From NCBI GenBank assembly GCA_029531795.1, contig JAPEIS010000006.1, positions 496,001 to 560,000 of the forward strand: a stretch of 64,000 nt of DNA. The letters run 5' to 3'. A program made the position numbers and the translations under genes. The notes under the pieces were generated by a model. It was not told where the DNA came from. It ran no database searches and worked only from the letters and a program-made list of their open reading frames with translations. Source of the stretch: Sclerotinia nivalis. Its lineage: Eukaryota > Ascomycota > Leotiomycetes > Helotiales > Sclerotiniaceae. Positions 49,016-61,833 of the stretch are shown piece after piece (the stretch's first letter is position 1; every line of letters begins with the position of its first letter).

Positions 49016-50268
49016 ATGCAGATTTTAAACCAAGAAGCTCGAATTGTTATGGCTATGGAAGCTCTTCAAACTACTAAAAGAATGAGTCGCAGATGTGCTG
49101 CTAAACTCTACGATGTTCCTGAAAGTACATTGCGCGATCGAATTAATGGCTGACCTTCACGCCCCGATATTCGACCTAATTGTCATAAATTGACCAAGGT
49201 AGAAGAATAAGTAATTCTTCGATATATACTTGATATGGATAAAAGAGGGTTTGCGCCTAGATTAGCTGGTGTGGAAGATATGGCGAATTATATTCTCGAA
49301 TCGCGGGGTGGGAAGAAGGTTGGAAAGCTCTGGGCTCGTCGCTTTGTAAAGCGACGTCCAGAATTAAAGACGCGTTTTAATCGTGTTTACGACTTTCAAA
49401 GAGCTTTGTGCGAAGATCCTAAGCTTCTTGACGCGTGGTTTCGACTAGTATCCAATATGCGGGCCAAATACGGTATTCTCGACTGCGATTTCTACAACTT
49501 CGACGAGACGGGATTTATGATGGGGGTTATATGTCCTAGCATGGTGGTTACACGTGCAGATCGACGTGGCAGAGGCAAGGCTGTACAGCCAGGTAATCGG
49601 GAATGGGCTACAGCGATTACATGTGTCAATGGTGAAGGTGGTAGCATCCCTCCATTTCTAGTGGTTCAAGGGGCGTATCACCTGTCCAACTGGTATACCG
49701 AGAGCGGGCTCCCCGACAACTGGGCTATTAAGACTACCTCCAATGGATGGACAGACAATGAAACGGGCCTAGAATGGCTAAAACACTTCGATAAACATGC
49801 TGTTGCTCGAACAAAAGGGTCATATCGGATGTTGATACTTGACGGGCATGAAAGTCACGAATCGGCTGCATTTCAGGATTATTGCAAGAACCACAACATT
49901 ATAACTCTATGTTTGCCTGCTCATTCCTCTCATTTAACTCAACCACTTGATGTTGGGTGTTTTGGTGTTCTGAAGCGTTCGTACAGTCATGAACTCGACG
50001 TGTTTATCAAGTCACACATCAACCACATTACCAAGGTTGAGTTCTTTATCGCCTTCCACGCCGCGTACTTAGAGACTGTAACGAAAAAAAAAACATCAAG
50101 TCTGGATTCCGCGGAGCTGGTTTAATACCTTACGACCCTCAAGCTGTTATTTCGAAGCTAGATGTCAAGTTACGGACTCCTACGCCTACAAGACCCCCTT
50201 CTGCGGGAGGACAAAGACTCAACACCTGTACGCGGTGTCCTCTACGAACCTCCAGCTCTTTTATTTAA
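49016..50268 (+). mobile_element. Pogo/Fot1-type DDE transposase relic with two stops and a frameshift
   Basis: Translation from 49016 starts with an HTH region (CAAKLYDVPESTLRDRING), hits TGA at 49151 and TAA at 49208, then stays open to 50125. It shows the CENP-B-type HTH (GKLWARRFVKRRPELKTRF) and the catalytic DDE core: FYNFDETGFMMG, MLILDGHESHES and LPAHSSHLTQPLDVGCFGVLK. A run of ten A at 50084-50093 then shifts the frame. Reading on in the next frame restores NIKSGFRGAGLIPYDPQAV, a normal continuation in pogo transposases. The two stops are consistent with CGA-to-TGA and CAA-to-TAA transitions, as repeat-induced point mutation would make. The copy is inactive. Confidence 0.9.
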
Positions 50269-51128
50269 TTATTAGAGTCTGCAGAGCTAAGTTTGAGTCA
50301 TTTGATGGAGTCGTGGTAATTGGAAGAGGAAGAGGCGCCCGATCGCGACGTTTTTTGCCCCCGGGTTGGCTGATGGGAAAGGCCAGATCTCGGTTTTTTG
50401 ACAGTCGCATTATCGGATTGCGCTCTCTACAACACTACTTTTATTACGAAACAGAGGACAACACCATCATCTACGACAATACGCCACAAAATCATCTCCA
50501 AGAGCCCTCTGGGGCATCGATGTGCGATTCACCAAATTTCGATTTGTGCGAGAGTTTGTGTGCCGAGGACTTTTGTCCAAGGGTTATCACATAAGCAAAC
50601 CCACTTTTCTTCTTCAATTCGATCCAAACAACAATACACATATACTTGAAAAAACTGGGGATAACAACTCGAGCTGATGATGTATCTGCCATGGGAATCA
50701 GTGGAGGGATGTTGGGCCGACAAGGGTGTGGTGCCCCTTGAAGTCAACGCCCTTGGGAAATTGGCCGACGAAAAGGATTTGTCAACTCTAGTCCACCAAT
50801 TCGAAGGATATATACTACAAGTTTGAGGGCCTTGTAGTATCACTACCCCATTACCTCAATACCATGAAGTCGATATTAGGCAAAGCAAGACCGCTGGGAA
50901 GTTCGAACAGGACAGATGGTGTATGCGGACAGGTGGTTGGATTTGGGTTGTTTGAAGAGGTTGTTTTTGGAGGATCATGAGCGCAGTGCTTTGATTGGCA
51001 TTTCTATTTTATTACCTTTGCATGTTTTTGGATATGTAGAGGCGGGCAGAGCTCCCTAACATTCGTTGTCGCACCCCCAGTGATTACTACAAGAGAACTT
51101 TTTGTAAATACAAAACATAGACTTGCTA

Positions 51129-51206
51129 AAGCTACAAGCTTTAGCCGTCCTACATAGTCTTAGACTGATACAGGACGTTAATGGATCAATCAATCAATCA
51201 ATCAAG
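51129..51206 (+). mobile_element. LINE-like 3' end with (ATCA)n tail
   Basis: CCGTCCTACATAGTCTTAGA leads through GGACGTTAATGG into a TCAA/ATCA tetranucleotide tail at 51184-51206. It matches the minus-strand copy at 20178-20262 over about 50 bases. Confidence 0.6.
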
Positions 51207-51794
51207 GCACGGATCGCGGCTCGATTACGGACGTGGAGCGTGAATTCACAGACATCTGACTTTCAGAAAGATCTGATGATGATCAGTATGCAAGTGGTAG
51301 CAAGACACTCTCATTTGGATAATGGTATTAACTCTTTTTTGACTTAAATGCATTTCGAATTTTCTCATCCAGAATTACTTTTAATTAAGTTACAATATTT
51401 CTAAGGTTAGGATAACGTTCCTGAGGGATGTCTAACCAATCTGGTATAGTTCATTTGTTGTAGAGTCTGCCATGTGCTAGGGGTATATAGAAGCCACCAT
51501 AAAGATGGAAAAAACGATTGCATAAATAACAAGCGCCTTTACTAGAGCAAATAATCCTTGGACAAGGTTGACTTGGATGAAACTCATAGTAAAACAAGAG
51601 CTCTATCTCGGTATGGACCTTCTAGGGTGTGATAAAGGCAGGTGTTTGAATCTGAACGGGTTCAATACTAATATTCTGAAATACCCTATTTTTTCTGTTC
51701 CTTGCGGCATACACAAGCTCACAAGTACCCCATCGGATCATCCAGGCCAAGACTGTCAAATTAGAGCCATTAAAGCCAAGGGCATACTTCTGTT

Positions 51795-52139
51795 AGCGGA
51801 AATGAGATAGCAGACTCCCTAGCGAAGGAAGCTACAAAGAAACGCCCCCAATCGAACGAGACCAGCTTTGCTTTACTAGGCATGCTGATCAAGCAGGATA
51901 GATCAGATAATTGGCTAGAGATACTACAGAAGCACAAGCAAAGAACCAAACAGTCCCCAACTACCTACTCGAAATCCTTCTCATGGAAGATTGTTTCCAA
52001 AATCCGGATTCCTGAAGGTACCAAAAGAACCGTGGCTAGTGCCTTCTATCAACTCAAGCTTGGGCATGGATATCTGAAGAGTTATCTCTACAGATTTAAT
52101 GCGTTGATACACGTGAACGATACCGTTAGCGCGTACTGA
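51795..52139 (+). pseudogene. LINE (Tad-like) RNase H / C-terminal coding relic
   Basis: One frame reads SGNEIADSLAKEATKKRP, the end of the RNase H domain of fungal LINE polyproteins. After about 70 residues comes SAFYQLKLGHGYLKSYLYRF, the motif just before the terminal zinc-knuckle region in Tad-like elements. The frame then stops at TGA. Sequence upstream has lost the reading frame, so only a 3' coding scrap remains. Family assignment rests on these two motifs. Confidence 0.7.
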
Positions 52140-52254
52140 GACTGTATAAAACAGCGACGAAGCCCGCCGAATATAGCGGTCAAAACACTTCGAACTCGCT
52201 TTATCTTATAAATCTATAATGTTATTTAATAATATTCTATACATTGACTGTACG

Positions 52255-52431
52255 TGTCATGGTTCGAAGGATTAGGTAAGCCGATCACCCCGATCAGCGC
52301 TCGAGGTCGATCACGTGTCTGTAGCTAGTATATATAACCCCTTCGGGGTTATCGACCTTTCGCTCTCTAGTTATAGATTCTAAGGATAATTGAACCCTGA
52401 TTTCTCAGCTCTTTACGGCAATTGTGTCACA
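52255..52431. mobile_element. Solo LTR with perfect 5-bp target-site duplication
   Basis: A 177-bp segment starts TGTCATGG and ends GTGTCACA (TG...CA ends). It is flanked on both sides by GTACG (52250-52254 and 52432-52436). A TATATATAA box lies inside, followed by the short hairpin ACCCCTTCGGGGTT. This is the structure of a solo LTR left by recombination between the two LTRs of a retrotransposon. There is no internal coding sequence. Confidence 0.8.
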
Positions 52432-52677
52432 GTACGTTTTTTCGATCAATAAGAATCAAGGTATGAAAGATGTTTTAGAATATATATGTTAGGATTTTCA
52501 TCTATGTAACGCGAGTGTTTCACTATACAATCAAACGCTGGCCAATGCAAGAAATGATTCTGTCCATCCAGCAAAATCCAATGATGCTGTACCCAACGCC
52601 TCGCTCAATAGGTATGCTGCCGGTAACTCGAATTAATGATGCCCAAAGTTTTTGCAGTGTATACATATTTACTGCCA

Positions 52678-55600
52678 TTAACCAAATGTTACATTCTCCC
52701 CTCCTCGTGTGAGTAAATCTTGCTCTGCTTTACAGCTGCCGCAATACTCTTGATGCCATTTTCTAAGTTCGTTCATATTACCTTCCCCCTGAAAAACTTT
52801 TTGGTTTGAAACTCCCTTGACTTTACTAATAGGCAGAGTATATGCTCGATTCTCTCGCAACATCATTTGAGCTTGTTTGCACCTCATGTTTTCATCCAGG
52901 AGCCAATTCTCCCATTCCGCTTCTAGCACGTTTCTCTCGATATTGTTGACCACTCTCATAGCGATCAATAGGTCATATCGGTATGAACCCAGATTCTGAC
53001 GGGTTCTCCGAAGTCTCTTAGCTGTCGATTGTGTTGACGTCCTGCTGAATGGTGTCCCTGCCATTGCATAAGGAGCGTCAAGATCTGTAACGTTTGCAAT
53101 TTCCATGAATTGCGTATAGCTATTGGAAGGATTAGTCTATGTTAATAGTTGTGTGGTAAGGATACATACCATTTGCTCTGGTGTCGATTTTGGAATGTCG
53201 ATAGATTGTTCACAGCCTCGTCAAGATCCTTCATGTAAATCGCTTTGCTCATGCTTGGATTTGGCCCAACTCCCATTCTATTCATGAACCTTGCCGCATT
53301 TCGTTCTGTCCACCATTCTGATGTATCGCGGCCGGTAAGGAATGCATTTATCAAAATACTCAAAAACAATGCGATCAAGAGAACAGTGTGGGCGCTTGAG
53401 ATTTTCCATATAGATCGGAATATCGCAAAAGTCCACATCATTACTGAAGATATAACACTCTCACCAAACGAGCTGAGTGTCTCAAGCAACATGTTTGTGA
53501 GTGTACGTTGCTTGATCTGTGGTCGTTTTGACTTACTTGCGTCGCTGGCCGCGAAAAGTGAGACCGTTGTCTGGTGGCCCACATGTCCGTAAATATGAAT
53601 AGCTTTCTTCGTCCTACTGTTAGGTCCCAACTTTCGAACTTGATCAGCTATAACATCAGCTAAATCTTCAGCGTCCATTGCACAATCATCCAAAGCCTGC
53701 CTTTCAACAAGACCTTTTCCAATTTTGGGAGACTTGGACCATTCAACCTTTGTATAGATTGCCAGTTTGCACTTTGATTTGGTGATATGAGTAATAACGA
53801 TTTTGGAAACCAGCATAAAATCTTGGAAATGTGGTAGATGCCAAGGGGTCTTGAAATCCGTAACAACATAACATACATGATCGTTCATGACGTCGATAAC
53901 CTGATAATCAACAACATTTGCTTGTCGTGATCTTCGCCAGGAATCAATGTAGTCAGTCTGAAACTCAAAGTCTCGACGCATGTGGTTTCCATCAAGATGA
54001 ATCCAAGGGCCTTGAGCGATATTTGTTGCCCTTCGTTCATGGTAAAGTAGTTGAAACACTGCGCTTTTGTCGCCGAACATGAGGTGGAAGAGTGCCTTCG
54101 GACTAATGCCAAATTCTCGCTCGACTGTCTTTCGTTGCATGTCGGGTGGTTCATAAATAACAGGTTGAGAAGGGAGTTGGAATTTTTGCACTTCCTTCCC
54201 TTTTCTATTGAAATTCAGTGTGCGTTCAACATGCAACGAAGCTCTAAGGTCACGATCTTTACGACTGTGGGAATGACCCAAAAACGTTCCATCATCGACC
54301 GGTGTATTAACATCAACATCCTCCCAACTTTCCATACTAGGACTTCTAGTAGGGTCTTCGTGCTCCATTTTTATTAATGCTGTCATAATATCTTCCAAGC
54401 TCATTGGAGTCTCAGCTTGGTTTATATCAACCAAGAAGTTTAACCTCGATTGTAGCAATCGAAGTGGTTCCAGGAATGTTTTGATGGTGATCCTGGTAAA
54501 TCCTGTATCCAGTGAAGTATCCAGGAGATGAAGAAACAAGAAGTCACAATCTCTGCCCGGAGCAGCAGTAACCTCACTAATACTGGCTAGCTTAACGCCA
54601 GTTATCAAAACAAGTCCTAAATGATGACTATAGAAGTATATGTCTTTTTGAGTGACGTAAACTCTTCCAGGAAAATCATGCTGTTCATTTGGGTTCCAAG
54701 TCGCACGGAAGACAAGTATGACTTTGTCTTCCCGCGGAACATCCTGAAATAGGATTCTGAATTGTGCATCTTGGGTCTTCAGCTGTATTGGGTAGTTACT
54801 GGGATATGCTTCTGGTTTAAAAGCAGATTGATTCGCTGCACGCGCAACTTCAATATCGATACTAGCACTGGCGGCTTTTCGGTGGGTCGCGGTTGAGGGA
54901 ACTGGTGTTGGTAAAGAATCAGTTGATGGACTAATGGGGCTTTTTGCAGACCCAAGTCCATCGGGCTTTAAATTCTCGTCCGTACCTATCTTAGGAGATG
55001 GTTCTAACGGCTTTATGCGTGGACTTCCAGGTGCAGAGCGAGATCCTAAACTTGGAGTTCTAACCTCTCCTTTTTCAAGACGATTGATATATCCCCAATT
55101 GCTACTGCCCCATAAATTGGCCATGATACCACTGGGAATTCCCCCGCCAGCATCGCTTTGACCGATACCAATTCCACGCTCTCCGCTAACAATTACTGCC
55201 GATTTGCTTAAATTTGTAGGGGCAGGTGGGTTTATGAGTGTTGATGGTGCTAAAGTACTTGCAGTATAATCTTGAGTTGGTGATTGTAGTGTAATTTGTG
55301 GATTGGGAAGAGTATTAGTGGCGGTCGTCGAATTTGAAGCCGCAGAAACCGGAAGAATCGCATGACTTGCTGATATCAAGCCGGCGATACCACCTGCAGC
55401 GGATTGTGATGCACTTGGAGGTTCATTTGACTGCATACTTGTCGACTTTCTATGTAAATCCAGTTTTTGCATGATTCTGGCGGCATGCTCTCGACCAGTC
55501 TCGCCCTCTTCTCTCGAAGTGACAGAACGACGAGGAGGGACGATATCAGAACTATTCCTTCCTACAAACTCTATGCCAGGCAGAGGTAACGTACCGGACC

Positions 55601-56981
55601 TTTCAGGCGGATCTTCACTGCCATATGAAATTTGACCGTCTGCATTTTTGGCAGCAAATTCTGGAATAGAGGGCGGAGTAATAGCAAATGCGGGATCAAT
55701 TCCTCCAGCGCGGAGAGTTCTGGGGTTCGCACTAGCCTCGAGAGCTTTATTTTTTGCAAGTTCAAAAGCTTCGAGCCATTCCATAAGGGTAGCCTGAGTC
55801 TCGGCTTGAACCAGAATTGTTTGATTCTTAGTTTTGACTTCAAAGCAAAATCTTCGATCTTCCTGAACAGCTGGTTTCACATTGCAAAGGAGGACGCCAA
55901 TCTTTTCACTCTCCTCGACTCCTCCTGACTGTATCCCTTGAACTAACCAACCAAAGATACCATTTTTAACATAAAACCAGCGGCGAACCCATACAGTTCT
56001 TGCGGGTTTACCAGATATTGTCCTTAGGAACAGCCAGTCTTGTTTCTCGGTTCGGTCCGTATGCTTACTTTGAGGTTGAATATTGACCGTTGAGGGACCT
56101 CTCGAGCCAAGATAGGCGACTGTGGAAAGATTATAGTCCTCTAATTCTCTGGAGGGTTTTGTGGCTTGAGATGCAGTCTCCGCAATATCTCGTCTAGCAA
56201 GCTGCAATTCACGCCGGAAAGTTGCTTCACCAGCCTCCATTTCCTTGCTCCACCCTCGCACACGATCCATTTCACCATTCCATTTCGCAAGAGTTAATGA
56301 AGAGACTTCTCTTGCCCTTTTCATCTCCCTCCATTGATCAGTCGATACCCTCACGAGTAGTTTATCAATTGTATATCGTAGTTGGGGTGCAAGCAGACAA
56401 AAGTCCAAAGATGCTTTCAGATATGCCTTTCTGGTTTCGTGTACTTGAAAAGCATCCTCTCGCAGCGCCGAAGGCTCTTTTGTTTTTGATTGAGCCACGT
56501 ATCTCGCCAGCGTAGAATCAAATGTCTTCTGCGATTGCTCTAAATATCGTCGGGCGTCTTTGAAATTCCGTAGCTCAGAAGCCATAAATGCTTTGATGGG
56601 CTCGCATATATTCGTATCGATTTTCCTGGTACCTGTCATGATCTGCGACCACCATTCCTTAGATCCTTCCCCAAATCTCTGCATTGCCAACAAAGTATAG
56701 TCATGATCGAGGACGGCTTCGGAAACGTTCGCAGGAGGAATCGATCGAAAGAGAAAGTTATTGAATGCTTCTTCCAATGACAAAGCATCGTGAACAAGTT
56801 TGGTAATAGATCTTACGTAGGCATCGAGCCATTTTTCAAGTATCTCTACTTGATCAGAGAAATGAACTGCAGTCGCGCGAAAGGTTGGTGAATCGAGGGC
56901 TGCTTCCTTTAAGCCTACTGGTATCAAGCTCAATTGCCTATTGAGCTGTGGTATAAGGGGGGGCACAACGTCCGACATCAT
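52678..56981 (-). CDS. SIP3: SIP3/LAM-type protein with BAR, PH, GRAM and VASt domains
   Basis: Two exons, 56981-53170 and 53119-52678, give 1,417 residues. An N-terminal BAR-like helical region spans about residues 5-280. A PH domain starts near 310 (KQDWLFLRTISGKPARTVWVRRWFYVKNG is split here by family-typical loops). A long Ser/Pro/Thr-rich linker follows. The GRAM-like segment begins near 740 (FRILFQDVPREDKVILVFRA). The VASt domain starts near 955 (REFGISPKALFHLMFGDKSA) and ends before the TM helix near 1200 (TVLLIALFLSILINAF). The C-terminal exon is charged and helical. Yeast Sip3/Lam3 and Ysp1/Lam1 are anchored in the endoplasmic reticulum at contacts with the plasma membrane and move sterols. 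Length and domain order agree. Confidence 0.92.
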
Positions 56982-57679
56982 GTTGATTAAACTCTACGTA
57001 GAGTAAGAGATAGAATAAAACCAAACCTCATTATGCCATAGAGCTGTAAATGATTGTATCATATGAATTCGAAGTTTTGTTCTAAGAGGCAGCACAGAAG
57101 TTGGGGTTGCAGGTGGGTTATTTTGGTGATGTGATGTGATGGCCTGGGGAAAGTGTCAATACAACTCATCTCATAAGGAAACATCAAATTCCAATAAAGA
57201 AGTAGTCTACAATGTTTGCACTACATTACTTTGAGATATTATATATAGAGATAAAGTTCTATGTAGAGAATTACAATGAATTCATCAAGCTTCCCGATTC
57301 CCAATTCCAAAAGTTCCAGAAAGAAATTATTTTAATATCGATTAATATTTTCCTTTCCGGCTCAGCATGTCTCTCATCAGAACGCATGCATTAGTGTTGG
57401 AAGGTGTTTTCCTTTCCCGGCCCACCACCAAAACTCAACATCTAAATCAAGGTTACATCTCCTTGATTATTGATTTGCAGAAATCGTAGTAGGATAATCA
57501 TTGTTCAAAAGCATACAGATTAATATCAATTTTGGACTTATTAAAATGGATTGCGACCCATAATGCAATTAAAGACTAGAGACATTGCTCAAATTTTGTG
57601 CTAAATGTCCCACCTTGGTGAAATCTATCAATATACACCACAACTCTTACATTCGTGGTCATATTCATATAAAACCCAA
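56982..57679. other. Intergenic region
   Basis: The promoter of the SIP3-like gene on the left and the 3' region of the KRI1-like gene on the right. It is AT-rich and has no gene. Confidence 0.6.
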
Positions 57680-59705
57680 TTATTCTTCAGCTGTAGCTTT
57701 TCCGACAGCTCCTTTATTCTTTCTTGACCTCTTCTTCTTCTTCTTTTCTGGTATCTCTACACCTTCCATAGCATCTGCTCCTTCCCCAGCATCAGGACCA
57801 ATAATAATTTCCGGACCATCCTCGTTACCGAATGTCTCCTTTCTCCACTGTCTTAACCTAGCTTTTTTACCGAGATGCTTCTTATCTTTGCGTTTCTTTT
57901 CAGCATCTCTGAAGGTAGCCATCTTCTTTAAGCCAGCAAATTCGTTGAGAGATGAGTCGGGTGCCATTAGAATATCTCTAGCTGTTAAACCAAACGAGGT
58001 GGGTGAAGTTTCGCGATATCTGAACACTGATGCCTTCTTGGAAGCCAATGAGAGATCGACATCAAGTTTACTGTCCACAAGATCCTCAATCTTTTTCCTT
58101 TCCAAGCGCGCCGCTTTCTTTTTGGCTTGCTTCTCCAATTGTCGCTCTTTATTACTTTTCGATTTCTTGGACGATTCCCCCTCATCGTCGGAGTTCCCTT
58201 CTGCGTCATCCTCTAGATCCGATAGCGAAAAAGTTGGTTTCGAGGCTTCTTCATCATCGAAATCAGGTATAAGGTCTTTAATGTCGATATCGTCGTCCCA
58301 CTTTGGCTTCTTCACCTTCTTCTTGTTCCCTTGTGTTTCATCATCACTATCGGACCCCCCTTCCTGTTCAACATAATAGCTATCTCCAAAGCGCTTGTTC
58401 ATCTCAGCCTCCCAATTTTCATCATCCCAGGCTGCATCTAAGAATTGAGCCCATTCTTCATCTTTCAAGGTTTTACCACTTATTCCTGCAGCCTTCTTGA
58501 TTTTTTGGAGCCTCTCCTCCATTTCTTCAATCTTTAAGCGCTTCAATCGTGACCTTTCTTCCTCCCTCTCCTTCTTCTCGGCCTCTTTCTTCTCTCTTGC
58601 AGCATCTCTTTGCTTTTTCCTGCCACTGACCTCATCACGACGAACGGATTTTGCGGCGATGACATCTCTGGCATATGATTTCAACATCTCATTGCTGCCT
58701 TCAGAATTCTCGAATCGTAAATTGTAAGCTGCCTCAAATTGCTCGGCTCGGTTGTCATCTTCTTCGTCGTCGGATTCCATTGGTTGAAAGCGTGTACCAT
58801 CGCTGGGAACCCATGCGCGAGCTGCCATGAAGTTTGATAAAAATGTCTCCGGATCTTTGTCGGCAATAGCGACATCAACTTCAACCTTTGAAGCCCTGGA
58901 TGGATGGATGCCTTGACTTGAAAGCTCTGGTTTTTTATCCTTCCTCACAAGAAATCCTTCATCCTCGTCCGAATTGGATCCATCTTCCGCAGCTGCATGC
59001 ATTTCGCCAACAATCTTCTTTTTCAAAGCCTCTTGTTCTTGAGCGAATGTTTGTGGAACGTTCTCCTCTTCCTCCCCACCTGCATGACCCGCCAACAAAT
59101 TCTCTCGATGATAATCTTTCAGATACATAGGCTTCTCCTTCTTTTCTGTCATGGTTCCTTCCTCCGCGTCCTCATCAATTGGAGTATAAAATGTGACCTT
59201 TTCGTCGTACACTCGAGGGTCCTTCGAACGGAGAGCTTGTAACGTAGCTGAGATCTCCTTGTCCAAATCCTCGGTCGCTAGAAATCCTTCATCGTCTTCA
59301 TCTTCATCATCAGATGATGAAGAATCCTCATCGTATTTGTCGCCATATTTCTTCTCGCCATTTTTTCCAATTGTTGGTCCAGGTTTTTTTGTATACTTCT
59401 CCTCCACTAAGAAAATGATAAGTTAACCAAATCGACAACCTCTGCAACCAAATATACTCACATCTTTGAAGCTCTTCACGTTTTTTGTTATGCTCAAATC
59501 TTTTCGCATAGTCTTGATTGACCTTAAATCCAGATTCAAGCGGGGCACCTCCAATGGAATCGTCTTCGCTGCTAGAATCGCTATCATCTAACATCATTTT
59601 CGACTTTTCGACCTTTTCGACCTTCATGGTAGGTTCTTGCTTGACCTTTTTCGTGCCATTCTTAGTGACAAATTGATCCTGCGATTCGGCTTTTCTTTTT
59701 GCCAT
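57680..59705 (-). CDS. KRI1: KRI1-like ribosome biogenesis protein
   Basis: Two exons, 59705-59462 and 59406-57680, give 656 residues. The N-terminus is basic then acidic (DDSDSSSEDDS), followed by FKVNQDYAKRFEHNKKREELQRLEEKY across the splice junction, in pieces typical of Kri1. Further marks are VTFYTPIDED, KPMYLKDYHRENLL, DPETFLSNFMAARAWVP and FENSEGSNEMLKSYARD. A charged coiled coil leads to EEWAQFLDAAWDDENWEAEM and a late LTARDILMAPDSSLNEFAG. The Lys-rich end (PEKKKKKRSRKNKG) should direct it to the nucleolus. Kri1 works with Krr1 in early 40S pre-ribosome assembly. The first ATG is at 59705. Confidence 0.93.
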
Positions 59706-60139
59706 TTTGTAAGACTTTATTGTAGTTGTGAAAATGTGATGATGAAACTGTCCAATTGATTCTTCAAGCTTGAAAATCGAAATCAAAAAAATTAAAATAT
59801 TGGTCGGTGAATGTGAGCAATGAGTTCCGGCGCTAATCGGCCCCAAAATCTAGCCAGTATCTTGATTTGCTCCATCATAATCCGCCATTCCTCCATTCAT
59901 AATCAGACTTCCTCCGAAAGCAGAGCTACCTACGTACCGAGCCTACCTACAGTACTTATTTACATCTACCAAGGTATCAACCGCGAAAAGAGACTCAAAC
60001 TCTTTCAAGATATCTTTCAAATATCATCGCATTAAGACAAAGCACTCCGATAATAATCTGCGATTTTGGAGATACATCTTACCATTCAAGAAACACAATC
60101 TACAACCCTCATCTCAGTATCAAACCGGATTTGCGACGT
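59706..60139. promoter_or_regulatory. Shared divergent promoter of KRI1 and Rab5 genes
   Basis: 434 bp separate the start codons of two divergent housekeeping genes, so both promoters must lie here. No TATA box or specific factor site was recognised. Confidence 0.6.
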
Positions 60140-60987
60140 ATGGCGGACTCAACTACATCGGCTCCAAAGCCAAGTTCCAGCGTCAAGTTGGTTCTTCTCG
60201 GTGAGGCGGCCGTTGGAAAGGTATGTAGAGATTTGGAATACCTATATTATAGGTCATCATATTGACTTTTGTTTAGTCTTCCCTTGTATTACGATTTGTG
60301 AACAATGACTTTCAGGAAAACAAGGAACCTACTATTGGAGGTATGTATATCTTCATCTGTATTACTCCAGATCTATACGGGCCTTTACTAATAGTCATTG
60401 GCGCAGCTGCTTTTTTGACACAAAAATGTAATCTACCAACAAGAACGATCAAATTCGAGATTTGGGATACAGCCGGACAAGAACGTTTCGCCTCTCTTGC
60501 TCCTATGTACTATCGAAATGCCCAATCCGCTCTCGTCGTTTATGACCTCACAAAACCTACATCACTAATCAAAGCAAAGCATTGGGTTGCAGAGCTTCAA
60601 AGACAAGCATCACCGGGTATCGTGATCGCACTCGTAGGCAACAAGCTTGATTTAACAAATGAATCCGACGATTCGAGTAATAACTTGGGAGATGAGGAAT
60701 CAGCTGAAGGCGAAGATTCAGGTGGAGATGCGCGAAAGGTATCAACTGCGGAGGCTAAATCATATGCCGAGGAAGAGGGATTATTGTTCTTCGAGACTTC
60801 TGCGAAGCTTGGCACAAATGTGACGGAGGTTTTCACGGCAATCGCGAATGCCATCCCAGAGACATCTTTGAAGGGTGCTAGAGGACCTGGAGGTGTACAA
60901 GCAAGTTCAGCAAGAGGGGAAGATCAGTCTAGGGTCAATTTGACAGGACCAAGGGATAATGCTTCGAAGGAGGGTTGTGCTTGTTAA
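60140..60987 (+). CDS. Rab5-type small GTPase
   Basis: Three exons, 60140-60220, 60277-60340 and 60407-60987, give 241 residues. The nucleotide-binding motifs are complete: GEAAVGKSS (P-loop, split by intron 1), KEPTIGAAFLTQK (switch I, split by intron 2), WDTAGQERF (switch II), GNKLD and ETSAK. The effector region AAFLTQ and the sequence [14 protein letters not shown] identify the Rab5 branch. The C-terminus ends CAC for double geranylgeranylation. An acidic insert of about 30 residues after GNKLDL ([20 protein letters not shown]) is longer than in animal Rab5. The protein controls early endosome fusion and transport. Confidence 0.94.
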
Positions 60988-61833
60988 TACATCAGTCTCA
61001 TTTTCACGGGATTTATTCCAATTTTCCCTTTCTTCGCAATCGTTCCGGTCTCTGGGGTTCTAGGAGGTTATTTTTGATATCGTTAGCTGTTTGTTATGGA
61101 TACGAACAGAATAGTAGGTAGTAACATGAAGCGATTCGGGATTGAGGGGTTCAAGAATAGTATTTCGATTTTCGGAAGTTTCTCATGGAAGCATATGGCT
61201 CAGCTTGTAACAGAAATTTGTCACCAATGATCAACAAAGATGTTCCAGAGCTTTTGAAATTTCCCCATTATGATATTACTTGTTACGGGAAAAGATAAAA
61301 CGAGTGAGTCAACCTTTTCCCATCCCGTAATGGCTTTACGCACAGCTGTTTCAAGCCTTTCCACCAAAGCACAGATACCGCGAAGCACACCATCAGATCT
61401 CAAGCGCTCAGATGCTTGTTGCATATCTCCAAGTCTCGATTGATTTTGTTTAAGTTCATGGCAACTAGTAATGCTAAGCCTCTCCATTGAGTTCTCGCAA
61501 AGAGTATAGAGTCTGACAAAAGGTGTTTCCAATGAGGCTCGTCTATTTGCACATTTGTCTCGCCTGATGATGAGATACAAGGCTGTCTGATCTTTGAATT
61601 TGCCTCATAGGTTGGTATTGGGTGGCGGGTGTTTGAGATGATTTGGAGAATGGGGAAAAGATCGTTTGGAATTACCACATATATATCGCACTTCTCTGCC
61701 TAATCTTCATTCTAAAACTATCCCAATATACCTTTTTTCATCTTTTACTGTTCAACAGCTGGTCTGATTTATTTTCAAATATAACTTAATTCATTCATTC
61801 AATTACTTTTACATTACTTCTTATATATTCAAG
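60988..61833. other. Intergenic region
   Basis: The 3' region of the Rab5 gene and the promoter and 5' leader of the secreted repeat-protein gene. The antisense open frames around 61221-61678 show no recognisable domain and were not accepted. Confidence 0.55.

Larger units (their letters stand above)
50269..52254. other. Transposon-rich non-genic interval
   Basis: The first part is the 3' flank of the DDE element, sharing sequence with 21150-21270. It then holds a LINE-like 3' tail (51129-51206) and a coding relic of a LINE RNase H region (51795-52139). No intact gene is supported. Confidence 0.6.

Noticed and set aside
57585..58376. Plus-strand 263-residue Ser/Phe-rich open frame
   Set aside because: Antisense of the Lys/Glu-rich KRI1 coding region; reversal of AAG/GAA codons creates Ser/Phe runs.
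61221..61678. Minus-strand open frames of 92-119 residues beside the repeat-protein gene
   Set aside because: No domain, no supporting splice structure, and they fall in the expected promoter and 3' regions.
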